A stretch of 64,000 nt of DNA from Massilia sp. ZL223 (GTDB taxonomy: Bacteria > Pseudomonadota > Gammaproteobacteria > Burkholderiales > Burkholderiaceae_D), in contig NZ_JAGPWD010000007.1 in the NCBI RefSeq assembly GCF_018119395.1, positions 62,001 to 126,000 on the forward strand, given 5' to 3'. Positions 32,357 through 40,081 of the stretch are shown here, piece by piece. Under the pieces are notes generated by a model that searched no databases, had not been told where the DNA came from, and saw only the letters and a program-made list of their open reading frames with translations. Within the stretch, counting starts at the first letter, position 1. Every line of letters begins with the position of its first letter. Position numbers and translations under genes: made by a program.

Positions 32357-33767
32357 CCCCGGCAGCGTGGTGCTGGAGCAGGAGCGCGTGCTGGCAATGT
32401 CGCCCGCCGCGCGCGCGGCCGGAGTCCGGCCCGGCATGCGCCGCGGCGGCGTGCTGATGCTGATGCCCGAGGCGCGCCTGCATGAGCGCCATCCCGCGCG
32501 CGAGGCCGAGGCCTTGCAGGCGGTGGCGATGAGCATGCTGCAGTACACGCCGCAGGTGGCGCAGGCCGAGGAAGCCACCTTGCTGCTGGACATAGGCGCC
32601 AGCCTGCGCCTGTTCGGCGGCATCCGCCGGCTGTGCGCGCGGGTGCGCGAGAACCTGCGCGCGCTCGGTTTTACGGCCTGCATCAGCTGCGCGCCCACCG
32701 CGCGCGGGGCCTGGCTGCTGGCGCGCCGCAATGCGGGGCGGGCCGTGCGCATGGACTCGCTCACGCGCCGCCTCGACCGGCTGCCGGTGGTGCTGCTGCC
32801 GCCCGCACGCACCTATGCGTCCTGGTTCGAGGGCATCGGCTGCGAGCGCCTGGAGGAACTGCGGCGCCTGCCGCGGCCCGGCCTGCAGCGCCGTTGCGGA
32901 CGGCCTTTGCTCGACCTGGTCGATGCGGCCTATGGCCTGAGTCCGGAGCTGTTCGAATGGATCGCGCCGCCCGAGCACTTCCAGGCGCGGCTGGAGCTGT
33001 TCGACCGCATCGACCAGGCCGACCTGCTGCTGGCCGGCGCCCACCACCTGGTGCTGCAGCTTACCGGCTGGCTGTGCGCGCGCCAGCTGGCGGTGGAGCG
33101 CATCCGCCTGCTGCTGGAGCACGAACGCGGCCGGGTGGCGCGTCCGCCCACGGCGCTGGAGATCGCCCTGGCCGAACCGACCTGGCGCGACGAGCACCTG
33201 GTGCGCCTGCTCAAGGAACGCCTGGGCAAGCTGGAACTGGAAGCGCCGGTGATCGGCCTGGCACTGGAAGCGCAGCAGATGCGAGCCATGGCGCCGCCGA
33301 GCGAGTCGCTGTTTCCCGAGCCGGGCGGCACCGAGGAAGACCGGCTGCGCATGATCGAGCTGCTGGTGGCGCGCCTGGGCGCGGACAATGTGCTGCAGGC
33401 GGTGCCGCTGGCCGACTACCGCCCCGAGGTCGCCAATGTCTGGATTCCGGTGGAAGAGCGCGTGAGCCGGGCGGCGCGCGAGGCCGGCAGGCCGCCCGAC
33501 GTGCAAAGCCTGCCGCGTCCGACCTGGCTGCTGGCCAAGCCGATCGCGCTATTGATCCGCAACCACCGGCCCTTCTACGGCTCGCCGCTGAAGGTGGCCT
33601 CGACCCCGGAGCGCATCGAGGCGGGGTGGTGGAGCGAGACCCAGACGCGCGACTACTTCATCGCGGAAGGGGAGGACCACACGCTGTACTGGATCTACCG
33701 CGAGCGCATCGTCGGCTCGGGCGAGGATGCCGCGCCGCGCTGGTACTTGCATGGTTTGTTTGGATGA
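32286..33767 (+). CDS. imuB: Inactive Y-family polymerase-like protein ImuB
   Basis: 493 residues, starting LWIGLYLPQLPLEVF. ImuB has the Y-family fold without the catalytic acidic residues: the usual D-x-x-S/A at the start is replaced by GLYLPQLP, and the SxDE-like catalytic motif is LLDIGASLRLFGG. The thumb and little-finger domains follow (IGCERLEELRRLPRPGLQRR, DAAYGLSPELFEWIAPPEHF), then the ImuB C-terminal region ending in YFIAEGEDHTLYWIYRER. It is the hub of the mutasome, binding the beta clamp, ImuA and DnaE2. Co-transcribed with imuA from the SOS promoter. dnaE2 is not next to it but 25.4 kb downstream. Confidence 0.92.
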   Translation: MRLWIGLYLPQLPLEVFSPNWSSDPGSVVLEQERVLAMSPAARAAGVRPGMRRGGVLMLMPEARLHERHPAREAEALQAVAMSMLQYTPQVAQAEEATLLLDIGASLRLFGGIRRLCARVRENLRALGFTACISCAPTARGAWLLARRNAGRAVRMDSLTRRLDRLPVVLLPPARTYASWFEGIGCERLEELRRLPRPGLQRRCGRPLLDLVDAAYGLSPELFEWIAPPEHFQARLELFDRIDQADLLLAGAHHLVLQLTGWLCARQLAVERIRLLLEHERGRVARPPTALEIALAEPTWRDEHLVRLLKERLGKLELEAPVIGLALEAQQMRAMAPPSESLFPEPGGTEEDRLRMIELLVARLGADNVLQAVPLADYRPEVANVWIPVEERVSRAAREAGRPPDVQSLPRPTWLLAKPIALLIRNHRPFYGSPLKVASTPERIEAGWWSETQTRDYFIAEGEDHTLYWIYRERIVGSGEDAAPRWYLHGLFG

Positions 33768-33785
33768 ATCGCCGGCGTCATCGTA

Positions 33786-33810
33786 GCGTGGGCGGGTTTA
33801 CCGCCCACGC
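33786..33810. repeat. Hairpin repeat after imuB
   Basis: GCGTGGGCGG and CCGCCCACGC form perfect 10-bp arms around GTTTA. There is no U-tract. The look is that of a dispersed extragenic hairpin; it may still stop or stabilise the imuAB transcript. Confidence 0.65.
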
Positions 33811-33920
33811 GGCGATAGTTATCGGTTCCAGTGCTGCGCCTGGTGATCTGCCGATTACCGGTTGTTAAGGGGCTCCGATTTCATGCCGCATTATTTCGCC
33901 GTCAACTATCACCGCGTGGA

Positions 33921-33947
33921 GTGAAATGCCCCAGTGGGGCATTTCAC
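33921..33947. repeat. Perfect 12-bp hairpin in the imuB-GNAT gap
   Basis: GTGAAATGCCCC and GGGGCATTTCAC are perfect arms around AGT. A small dyad ACAGGT-C-ACCTGT follows near 33990. The 245-bp gap 33768-34012 holds these dyads and no gene. The hairpin faces the convergent GNAT gene and may end either transcript. Confidence 0.65.
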
Positions 33948-34012
33948 GAGCCGTCCACACCCTACGGGTATTGCGGCAAAAGGACAGGTCACCTGTTCGC
34001 TGATGACCGACC

Positions 34013-34717
34013 TCATTCCGGCGCCGTCACCCTGGTCAGCTGCAAGGTCCTGCGCGCCACATAGCCCAGCGACTCATACAGCGCGATCGCACTTGCATTG
34101 TCCGGGTACACGTGCAGGAAGGGCAGGTCGCCGCGGTCCACGATGCGGCGCATTTTCTCGACCATCAGGATGCGCGCATACGCCTTGCCGCGGTGTTCGG
34201 GATGCACGCACACCGCGCTCACCTCGACCATCCCGCTGGGACGCATGCGCTCGCCCGTCATCGCCGCCAGCGTGCCGCCATCGCGGATGCCGAGGAACTC
34301 GCCCAGCTCGTGGGTGCGCACGCCGAAGGGCCCCGGATTGGTCAGTCCCGTCAGGCTGCGCATCTCGGCCGCATCGTCCTCGCCCAGCAGCAAGGTCGCC
34401 GCAGCGGCGCTGCCGGCGTCGCGCGTCGCCACCATCTGCAGCACCGGTCCGAGCCGGGTGGCCTCCAGCCCATCCGCACCCACGACCGGATCGGGCGTCA
34501 CCAGCATGACCGATTCGCCAGGCGCGAGCAGGCTGGCCAGCGCGGTCCAGGCCGCCGGGCTGTCGCCGAGCAAGGCCGCGAAGGGCCCGACCTCGCGCGG
34601 ATAGCGCAGGGCAAGCGGGCCGCCCTGGGCGAAATGGCGGTGCCCGCCCGCCAGGCTGGACCAGACGGGGTGATCGAGCGCCGCGTGCCGCTCTGGAGAA
34701 AGCGCAAATATGTGCAT
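34013..34717 (-). CDS. GNAT-family N-acetyltransferase (FR47-like)
   Basis: 234 residues from ATG 34717; a longer version from TTG 34786 has no support. The GNAT core is in the C-terminal third: GTLAAMTGERMRPSGMVEVSAVCVHPEHRGKAYARIL gives beta4 and the acetyl-CoA loop (HPEHRGKAYA), followed by FLHVYPDNASAIALYESLGYV, typical of the FR47 branch. The N-terminal half is a degenerate GNAT-like domain. Substrate unknown. Confidence 0.85.
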   Translation of the reverse strand: MHIFALSPERHAALDHPVWSSLAGGHRHFAQGGPLALRYPREVGPFAALLGDSPAAWTALASLLAPGESVMLVTPDPVVGADGLEATRLGPVLQMVATRDAGSAAAATLLLGEDDAAEMRSLTGLTNPGPFGVRTHELGEFLGIRDGGTLAAMTGERMRPSGMVEVSAVCVHPEHRGKAYARILMVEKMRRIVDRGDLPFLHVYPDNASAIALYESLGYVARRTLQLTRVTAPE

Positions 34718-34904
34718 GCCGTAATGTAGAGGAACGTTCGCCGCAGCGCAGGCGCGCCGCAGCAGACAAGGCGAGACCCAATGCAATTATCATACAGTGG
34801 CGCCAGCCCGTCTGCATCTCTCTGCATCGCCCGCCGCATGTGCTATCGTTGCGCCCAAAAAGCGCACTGCGACTGCCTTGTGCAACCCATGAAGGAGATG
34901 TTTG

Positions 34905-35681
34905 ATGGCTGGCGGAACCGTTCACTTCCCCGGCGCGGACGGCCAGCTATTGGCCGCCCGTCTCGATGTACCGGACGGCCCCGTGCGGGCCTACGCCTTG
35001 TTCGCCCATTGCTTCAGCTGCAGCAAGGACGTGCTCGCGGCCAGCCGCACGGCGCACGGCCTGGCGCGCCACGGCATCGCCGTGCTGCGCTTCGACTTCA
35101 CCGGCCTCGGCGCCAGCGAAGGCGAATTTGCGAACACCAATTTTTCCTCGAATATTGCTGACCTGATCGCGGCCGTCGATTTCCTGCGCGCCGAGTATGC
35201 CGCGCCGCAATTGCTGGTCGGCCACAGCCTGGGCGGCGCAGCGGTGCTGGCCGCCGCCGCCACCGTGCCGGAAGCGCGCGCCGTGGCCACCATCGCGGCG
35301 CCCAGCGATCCGCATCACGTTACCGGCCTGTTCGGCGAGCACCTGGACACCATTGCTGAGCACGGTGAGGCGCGCGTGCGCCTGGCGGGTCGCGAATTCA
35401 CGATCCGCCGCCAGTTCCTCGAGGATATTGCCGAGCACAGCCTGGCGGAGAGGATCCATGCCCTGAAGCTCCCGCTGCTGGTGCTGCATTCGCCGCTCGA
35501 CCGGACCGTGCCGCTGTCGGACGCCATGCAGATCTTCGAGGCCGCCCGCCATCCGAAGAGCTTCGTGTCGCTCGACAGCGCCGACCACCTGTTGACGCGC
35601 CGCGAAGATGCGCAGTACGTGGCCGGCGTCATCGCCGCGTGGAGCGCGCGCTACCTTGATTCACCACACGACGCCTTATGA
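34905..35681 (+). CDS. Alpha/beta hydrolase
   Basis: 258 residues from ATG 34905 with an AAGGAG site 7 bp upstream; an overlapping TTG 3 bp earlier is rejected. The fold is clear: [35 protein letters not shown], the nucleophile elbow [10 protein letters not shown] (Ser), the Asp in [11 protein letters not shown] and the His in [12 protein letters not shown] complete the triad. This subclass is often fused to an OsmC domain for peroxide defence; here the OsmC domain is absent. It overlaps the next GNAT start by 4 bp (ATGA). Confidence 0.9.
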   Translation: MAGGTVHFPGADGQLLAARLDVPDGPVRAYALFAHCFSCSKDVLAASRTAHGLARHGIAVLRFDFTGLGASEGEFANTNFSSNIADLIAAVDFLRAEYAAPQLLVGHSLGGAAVLAAAATVPEARAVATIAAPSDPHHVTGLFGEHLDTIAEHGEARVRLAGREFTIRRQFLEDIAEHSLAERIHALKLPLLVLHSPLDRTVPLSDAMQIFEAARHPKSFVSLDSADHLLTRREDAQYVAGVIAAWSARYLDSPHDAL

Positions 35682-36145
35682 AAACAACGATGAAAACGAA
35701 CCTGAACTACCGCCAGGCGGAATTGAAAGATATCCCCGAGTTGTCGGTGCTGCGCCTGTCCGTGCGCGAGAACCAGCTGTCCTCGCCGGACAAGGTCACT
35801 CTGGCCATGTACCACGATTACCTGACCACGCTGGGGCAGGGATGGCTGTGCGAGGAGGACGGGCAAATCCTCGGCTTTTCCGTGGCCGACGTGCGCGATG
35901 GTTCGATCTGGGCGCTGTTCGTGCGCCCGGACAGCGAAGGCCGCGGCATCGGCCGCACCTTGCTCGAGATGGCCTGCGACTGGCTGTTTGCCCAGGGGCA
36001 CCCGAAGGTCTCGCTGAGCACCGGCATCGGCACGCGCGCGGACCGCTTCTACGAAGCCCACGGCTGGCAGCGCGAGCTGCAACCCGGTGACAGGGAAGTC
36101 AGCTACACCGTTCTTCCAAACTTACGCAAAGCTATCCGTAGTTAA
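35678..36145 (+). CDS. GNAT-family N-acetyltransferase, 3' end next to or altered by the IS element
   Basis: 155 residues. GNAT motifs are AELKDIPELSVLRLSVRE at the N-terminus, GFSVADVRDGSIWALFVRPDSEGRGIGRTLLE (acetyl-CoA loop) and SLSTGIGTRADRFYEAHGW. The start overlaps the hydrolase stop (ATGA), so the pair is coupled. The last dozen residues (after VSYTVLPN) reach into the 3' end of tnpB on the other strand by 14 bp, so the native C-terminus may have been changed by insertion of the IS607-type element. Substrate unknown. Confidence 0.85.
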   Translation: MKTTMKTNLNYRQAELKDIPELSVLRLSVRENQLSSPDKVTLAMYHDYLTTLGQGWLCEEDGQILGFSVADVRDGSIWALFVRPDSEGRGIGRTLLEMACDWLFAQGHPKVSLSTGIGTRADRFYEAHGWQRELQPGDREVSYTVLPNLRKAIRS

Positions 36146-37332
36146 CTTTGCTGCTGGATTCCTGCTTCACCAGGGCCGGTTTCGTCCCGCGCTCGCACGC
36201 AGGACCAGCGCCTTCCCCTCCACAGGCAGTCACGGTGGAACTCACCGCGATATGCTTCAGATTGATGGCCGCATTCACGTCTCGCTCGTGCGCCATCCCG
36301 CAGTCCGGGCAGGCCCAGTAGCGGATCGCCAGGCTTAGCGCTTCCAGCCGGTATCCGCAGCTGGAGCACAGCTTGCTGCTCGGGTACCATCGGCCCGCCA
36401 CCACCACCTGGCCGCCGCACCACGCCGCCTTGTATTCCAGCTGGCGGCGCAGTTCGTAGAAACCCATATCCGAGATCGCCCGCGCCAGGCGTCCGTTGGC
36501 CAGCATGCCCTTGACGTTCAAGTCCTCGATACCGATCGTGCGGAAGCGGCGAGTAATGTTAGTACTCAGCTGGTGCAGGCTATCGCGGCGAATGTTGCCG
36601 ATCCGGGCATGCAGGCGCGCCAGTTCCAGCTTCGCCTTCGCCCGGTTACGCGAACCTTTGACCTTGCGCGACAGGCTGCGCGACAGGCGGCGCAGGCGCG
36701 GCAGCAGGGTGCGCAGTGCCTTCGGTCCTTCGAACTTCTCTCCAGTCGACAGGGGCGCCAGCGCCGAAAACCCCGAGGTCGATTCCTACCGCACCTTGGT
36801 TTTCGGCTGGCGGCAAGGACAGTTCAAGGGTGTCGACGGTGATGCTGGCGTACCAGTGGTCGGCAACGCGTGAGACCGCAGCCGATACGATCCGGCCGGT
36901 AAAACGCAAAGTTTCGCACATGCGGATCCAGCCCAACTTCGGGATGCGGATCCGCTTGTCCTCGACCCGGAACTGGTCGTTGCTCAAACTAAAACGGTCG
37001 TCGCAGCCCTTGCGGCGGAAGATAGGGTAGCGGGCACGCTTGTTAAAGAAATTATCGAACGCGCGGCCCAGCTGCATGATCGCCATCTGGGGCGCATTCT
37101 TGGTGACTTCCAAGATCCAGGGAAATTGTTCGCGCTTAATGGCGTTGAGCTGGCGCCGCAGCGCCGCTTCGGACGGCTTGCGCAACGAGGGATCGGCCTC
37201 GCAGGCTGCGTACTGTTTCCCCCACTCGTCTAAAGCCCAGTTATAGGCGAAGCGCGCCACGCCAGCCGCCCGGGCAAGGTACGTCGCCTGGACATTGTTG
37301 GGATCGAGCCGGATGCGGTGCGCTACGAGCAT
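36132..37332 (-). pseudogene. tnpB: tnpB, IS607-type RNA-guided nuclease homolog, one-base frameshift
   Basis: From ATG 37332 (GGAGG site upstream) the frame encodes the TnpB N-terminal and wedge regions and the first RuvC motif GAVGIDLGV. At the four-base run 36767-36770 (TTTT on the coding strand) an extra T shifts the frame. Removing one base restores exactly 400 codons: GVSALAPLSTGEKFEGPKAL, TIGIEDLNVKG (catalytic Glu), the CSSCG...CPDCG zinc ribbon and ERDVNAAINL (catalytic Asp). All catalytic residues are thus encoded, but not in one frame. The C-terminus ends SSSKVNYG at 36132. The guide RNA would be expected at the element's right end. Confidence 0.88.
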
Positions 37333-37950
37333 TGCGCCTCCTTCACGGCGCTGCGCACGCCTTCCAGCAGCTTCTGGTTCTTGCGCGACCTGCTGCCGTA
37401 CAGCCGTGCCGAGAACACGGTAACGATCTCCAGTACGTCGCTGGCCAAGTCTTCCTCGAACGTCGTGTCCGCACCTTGATTGATGATCACGACCTCGACC
37501 TCCCTGGCCTCGCAGAGAGCAAACACCAATTCGGCGCCAAAACACAGCAGCCGGTCCTTGTGCGTGAGCACGAGACGACCGATCTCGCCCGCCAGGATCC
37601 GCTCCAGCAGCTTTCTCAAGCCCTTCTTGCGGTAGTTCATGCCAGAGCCCAGATCCTCGATCACGTCGAAGGTCCAGCCCTGGTTTGCGCAGTACAATTC
37701 CAGCACCTGCTTTTGCCGTTCGAGGCCGGCCTTCTGGTCGTGGCTGGAGACACGCACGTAGGCGACTGTTCTCCGTTCGGACTGGATGCCATGGTGCAGT
37801 CCAGGGGCGCAGCGCGGCCAGGTCATAGCGCCGCTGTCCGCTCTCGGTCCTGGCAGGAATAAGCTTCCCGCTCCTTTCCCAGCGCCGTAGCGTACTGGTA
37901 GAGACACCAATCGCTTTCGCGGCGGCACCAATTGTGATTAGCTTGGTCAT
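37323..37950 (-). pseudogene. tnpA: tnpA, IS607-type serine recombinase, one-base frameshift
   Basis: The start encodes the MerR-type helix-turn-helix TIGAAAKAIGVSTSTLRRWE and SGQRRYDLAALRP. At the run 37804-37807 (CCCC on the coding strand) an extra C shifts the frame; removing it gives exactly 209 codons and joins the HTH to the resolvase domain RRTVAYVRVSSHDQKAGLERQ (catalytic Ser), LVLTHKDRLLCFGAELVF and VLEIVTVFSARLYGSRSRKN. The resolvase half stays open in its own frame. Inactivation, or a read-through version needing frameshift, are both possible. Confidence 0.87.
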
Positions 37951-38066
37951 AATGCATATGACCGCACAAATCCGAATAAGTTCTGAGCTAACTGTTCAAA
38001 CCCTGCCCGCACGGCGGCGCCACCACGCCTGACCCTGCCTGGCCGCGGCGCCGTCTGCGGCGATGG

Positions 38067-38480
38067 TCACTTGGCGGCCTGGCGCCAGTGCCGGTCGATG
38101 GTCCCCGATGCCGCCGAGGCCAGCAGCTTGCGGAAGGTCGGGCATTCCATGTGGCTGGGGGCAGGGCAGGCTACCGCATGCCGCAAGCCCTTGCTCATCG
38201 CTTTCAAGCGCCGCACCAGCGCATCGATCTCGTCCGCCCTGGCCGCCAGCACCTGGCGGTCGATCCGCGGCCCGTTGGGCGTGAACATTCCGCGGATATC
38301 GTCCAGCGACAGCCCGGCCGCCTGGCCCAGTGAAATCAGGGCCAGCTGGTCCAGCACATCCTTGCCGAAGGTGCGGCGCAGTCCTTGGCGTCCTGTCGAG
38401 GCGATCAAACCCTTCTTCTCGTAATAGCGCAGCGTCGACGCCGCCATGCCGCTGCGTTTCGCGACTTCCGCAATGTCCAT
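38067..38480 (-). CDS. MerR-family transcriptional regulator
   Basis: 137 residues. The HTH is DIAEVAKRSGMAASTLRYYEKKGLI, followed by the second wing TGRQGLRRTF and the dimer helix LARADEIDALVRRLKAMS. The C-terminal CPTFRKLLASA has Cys residues (CPAPSHMECPT), typical of helix-turn-helix MerR members related to the SoxR/CueR branches, so redox or metal sensing is possible. Divergent from DUF2938; the promoter at 38491-38521 has the 19-bp spacer of MerR targets with a perfect palindrome inside. Confidence 0.9.
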   Translation of the reverse strand: MDIAEVAKRSGMAASTLRYYEKKGLIASTGRQGLRRTFGKDVLDQLALISLGQAAGLSLDDIRGMFTPNGPRIDRQVLAARADEIDALVRRLKAMSKGLRHAVACPAPSHMECPTFRKLLASAASGTIDRHWRQAAK

Positions 38481-38490
38481 GCCAAATCCC

Positions 38491-38521
38491 TTGACTTGAA
38501 GTTGACTTCAACTTCTATAGT
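38491..38521 (+). promoter_or_regulatory. MerR-type promoter with operator between -35 and -10
   Basis: -35 TTGACT (38491-38496) and -10 TATAGT (38516-38521) are separated by 19 bp, the over-long spacer characteristic of MerR-activated promoters. GAAGTTGA-CT-TCAACTTC (38498-38515) is a perfect palindrome filling the spacer. It drives the DUF2938-flavodoxin-DUF2798 operon. Confidence 0.85.
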
Positions 38522-38559
38522 GGACCACATACGCAGTCCGGTCAATCGAAAGGAATACC

Positions 38560-39045
38560 ATGGAAGCGCTCGCAGTCATCCTCGACATCGTCCTCATCGG
38601 CGCTGGCGCCACCGTCGTGATGGACGCCTGGCTCATCGTGCTGAAACGCATGGGTGTCAAGACCCTCGACTTCGCCCTGGTCGGCCGCTGGGTCGGCCAC
38701 CTGGCGCGCGGCCGGGTCGCGCATGCCGCCATCGCCAAGGCGTCCCCGGTAGCCGGCGAACGCCTGCTGGGCTGGGCCACCCACTACGCCGTCGGCGTCG
38801 GCTTCGCCGCGCTGCTGGTCGGCTTGAACGGCCTGCGCTGGCTGGACAGCCCGACGCTCTTGCCGGCGCTGGCGGTCGGCGTCGCCACCGTGGCCGCGCC
38901 GCTGTTCGTCATGCAGCCCGCCATGGGTGCGGGCTTCGCCGCCTCGAAGACCCCGACACCCGTCAGGAACTGCCTGCGCAGCCTGGCCAACCACGCCGTG
39001 TTCGGCCTCGGCCTTTATCTTGCCGCCCGCCTGCTGGCGTTCTGA
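38560..39045 (+). CDS. DUF2938 integral membrane protein
   Basis: 161 residues with four predicted membrane segments (VILDIVLIGAGATVVMDAWL, HYAVGVGFAALLVGLNGL, LLPALAVGVATVAAPLFVMQ, NHAVFGLGLYLAARLLAF). The conserved DUF2938 features GATVVMDAW, RWVGHLARG, GWATHYAVG and MQPAMGAGFAASKTP are visible. First gene behind the MerR-type promoter. Unknown function; grouped with a flavodoxin-like protein and DUF2798, often seen in stress-responsive redox operons. Confidence 0.87.
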   Translation: MEALAVILDIVLIGAGATVVMDAWLIVLKRMGVKTLDFALVGRWVGHLARGRVAHAAIAKASPVAGERLLGWATHYAVGVGFAALLVGLNGLRWLDSPTLLPALAVGVATVAAPLFVMQPAMGAGFAASKTPTPVRNCLRSLANHAVFGLGLYLAARLLAF

Positions 39046-39074
39046 GGACATCCACTCATCACATCGGAGGAAGC

Positions 39075-39647
39075 ATGAAACGACTCGCAGTCATCTACCA
39101 CAGCGGCCATGGCCACACCGCCCACATCGCCGGCCACGTGGCCGAAGGCGCCGGCAGCCGGGAAGGCATCGGCGTCGACCTGCTGCTGGCGCAGGACCTG
39201 GCGCAGGAGACCCATCGGCTGTGCGATTACGACGGCATCATCCTCGGCTCGCCCACCTACCTGGGCGGCGTGTCGGGACCGTTCAAGGGCTTCATGGACG
39301 CCACCGGTCCGCTGTGGCGCACCCAGAAGCTCAAGGGCAAGCTGGCGGCCGGATTCACCGTGTCCTCGCTGCCGGCGGGCGACAAGCAATCGACCCTCCT
39401 GTCGATGTTCACCTTCTGCATGCAGCACGGGATGCTCTGGCTCGGCAACCAGATCCTGCCCGAGCAGCACGCCGGCGTGCCCTACGACGAAGCGGCCAAC
39501 CGACTCGGCTCGTGGTCGGGACTGATGGCCCAGGCCGGACACGCATCCCCGCCCGACGCCTTCCCGCCGGGCGACATCAAGACCGCGCGCCTGTTCGGCC
39601 GCCAGTTCGCGGCTACCCTGCAGCGCCTGGCGGGCGAGCGGCCATGA
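39075..39647 (+). CDS. Flavodoxin-like NAD(P)H:quinone oxidoreductase (WrbA-related)
   Basis: 190 residues from ATG 39075 (GGAGG site upstream). FMN-binding flavodoxin fold: AVIYHSGHGHTAHIA phosphate loop, YDGIILGSPTYLGGVSGPFKGFMD and LAAGFTVSSLPAGDKQSTL. It belongs to the NAD(P)H-dependent oxidoreductase/WrbA-like group, which reduces quinones by two electrons. Second gene of the MerR-controlled operon and overlaps DUF2798 by 4 bp (ATGA). Likely helps against quinone or electrophile stress; this is inference. Confidence 0.88.
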   Translation: MKRLAVIYHSGHGHTAHIAGHVAEGAGSREGIGVDLLLAQDLAQETHRLCDYDGIILGSPTYLGGVSGPFKGFMDATGPLWRTQKLKGKLAAGFTVSSLPAGDKQSTLLSMFTFCMQHGMLWLGNQILPEQHAGVPYDEAANRLGSWSGLMAQAGHASPPDAFPPGDIKTARLFGRQFAATLQRLAGERP

Positions 39648-39880
39648 TTCCGAAAAAATATGCGCCCCAGCTGTTCGCCTTCATCCTGTCGGGGCAGATG
39701 TCGCTGGTGATCTCGGGTGTGTCGACCTGGCGCGCCATTGGCTGGGTGGGGGACTTCCTCAGCCAATGGCTGGGCGCGTGGCTGATGGCCTGGGTCATCG
39801 CTTTTCCTGCCGTGCTGCTGCTGTCCGCGCCGGCCCGCATCGCGGTGCGCATCCTCACCAGCGAACGCCAGGCGAGTTGA
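39644..39880 (+). CDS. DUF2798 small membrane protein
   Basis: 78 residues from ATG 39644, overlapping the previous stop. DUF2798 pattern: KKYAPQLFAFILSGQMSLVISGVSTW and WLGAWLMAWVIAFPAVLLLSAPARIAVR give two membrane helices with the conserved W/P positions of the family. Last gene of the MerR-controlled operon. Function unknown. Confidence 0.85.
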   Translation: MIPKKYAPQLFAFILSGQMSLVISGVSTWRAIGWVGDFLSQWLGAWLMAWVIAFPAVLLLSAPARIAVRILTSERQAS

Positions 39881-40022
39881 AGACGTGCCGGGTTGCGCGA
39901 AACGCTTCCTACCGCCGGCTGGTGCGGTAGGTGTAATAGCTGACGGTGGCGATCGCGATGAAATTCATGAGGGGATGTACTGGGTGGCGCGGGTAGTGGT
40001 CAAGCTGCCGTGGTGCGCGACG

Positions 40023-40056
40023 AACTTGGGTCCCCGCGTAGGCGGGGACCCAAGTT
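40023..40056. repeat. REP-like hairpin before the M61 peptidase 3' end
   Basis: AACTTGGGTCCCCGC and GCGGGGACCCAAGTT form perfect 15-bp arms around GTAG, with outer GTGGTGCG/CGCACCAC near 40010 and 40063 extending the dyad. AACTTGGGTCCC is shared with 16954-17038. It likely belongs to the same dispersed repeat family. The rest of 39881-40081 has no clear gene. Confidence 0.75.
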
Positions 40057-40081
40057 TGCTTACGCACCACGAGCTAAACCA

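Larger units (their letters stand above)
36132..37950 (-). mobile_element. IS607-family-like element carrying tnpA and tnpB, both frameshifted
   Basis: The order tnpA (MerR-type HTH plus serine recombinase) then tnpB on one strand with a 10-bp overlap is the IS607 arrangement. IS607 elements move through a circular intermediate, have no terminal repeats and make no target duplication, so the exact ends are not visible; coordinates given cover the genes only. The right end must lie just past the tnpB stop, close to the 3' end of the GNAT gene at 36145, and the left end lies within 37951-38066. Confidence 0.85.

Noticed and set aside
36132..37950. Programmed frameshifting of tnpA/tnpB
   Set aside because: No slippery heptamer with a downstream structure was seen; single-base run expansion explains both breaks more simply, although reads would be needed to decide.
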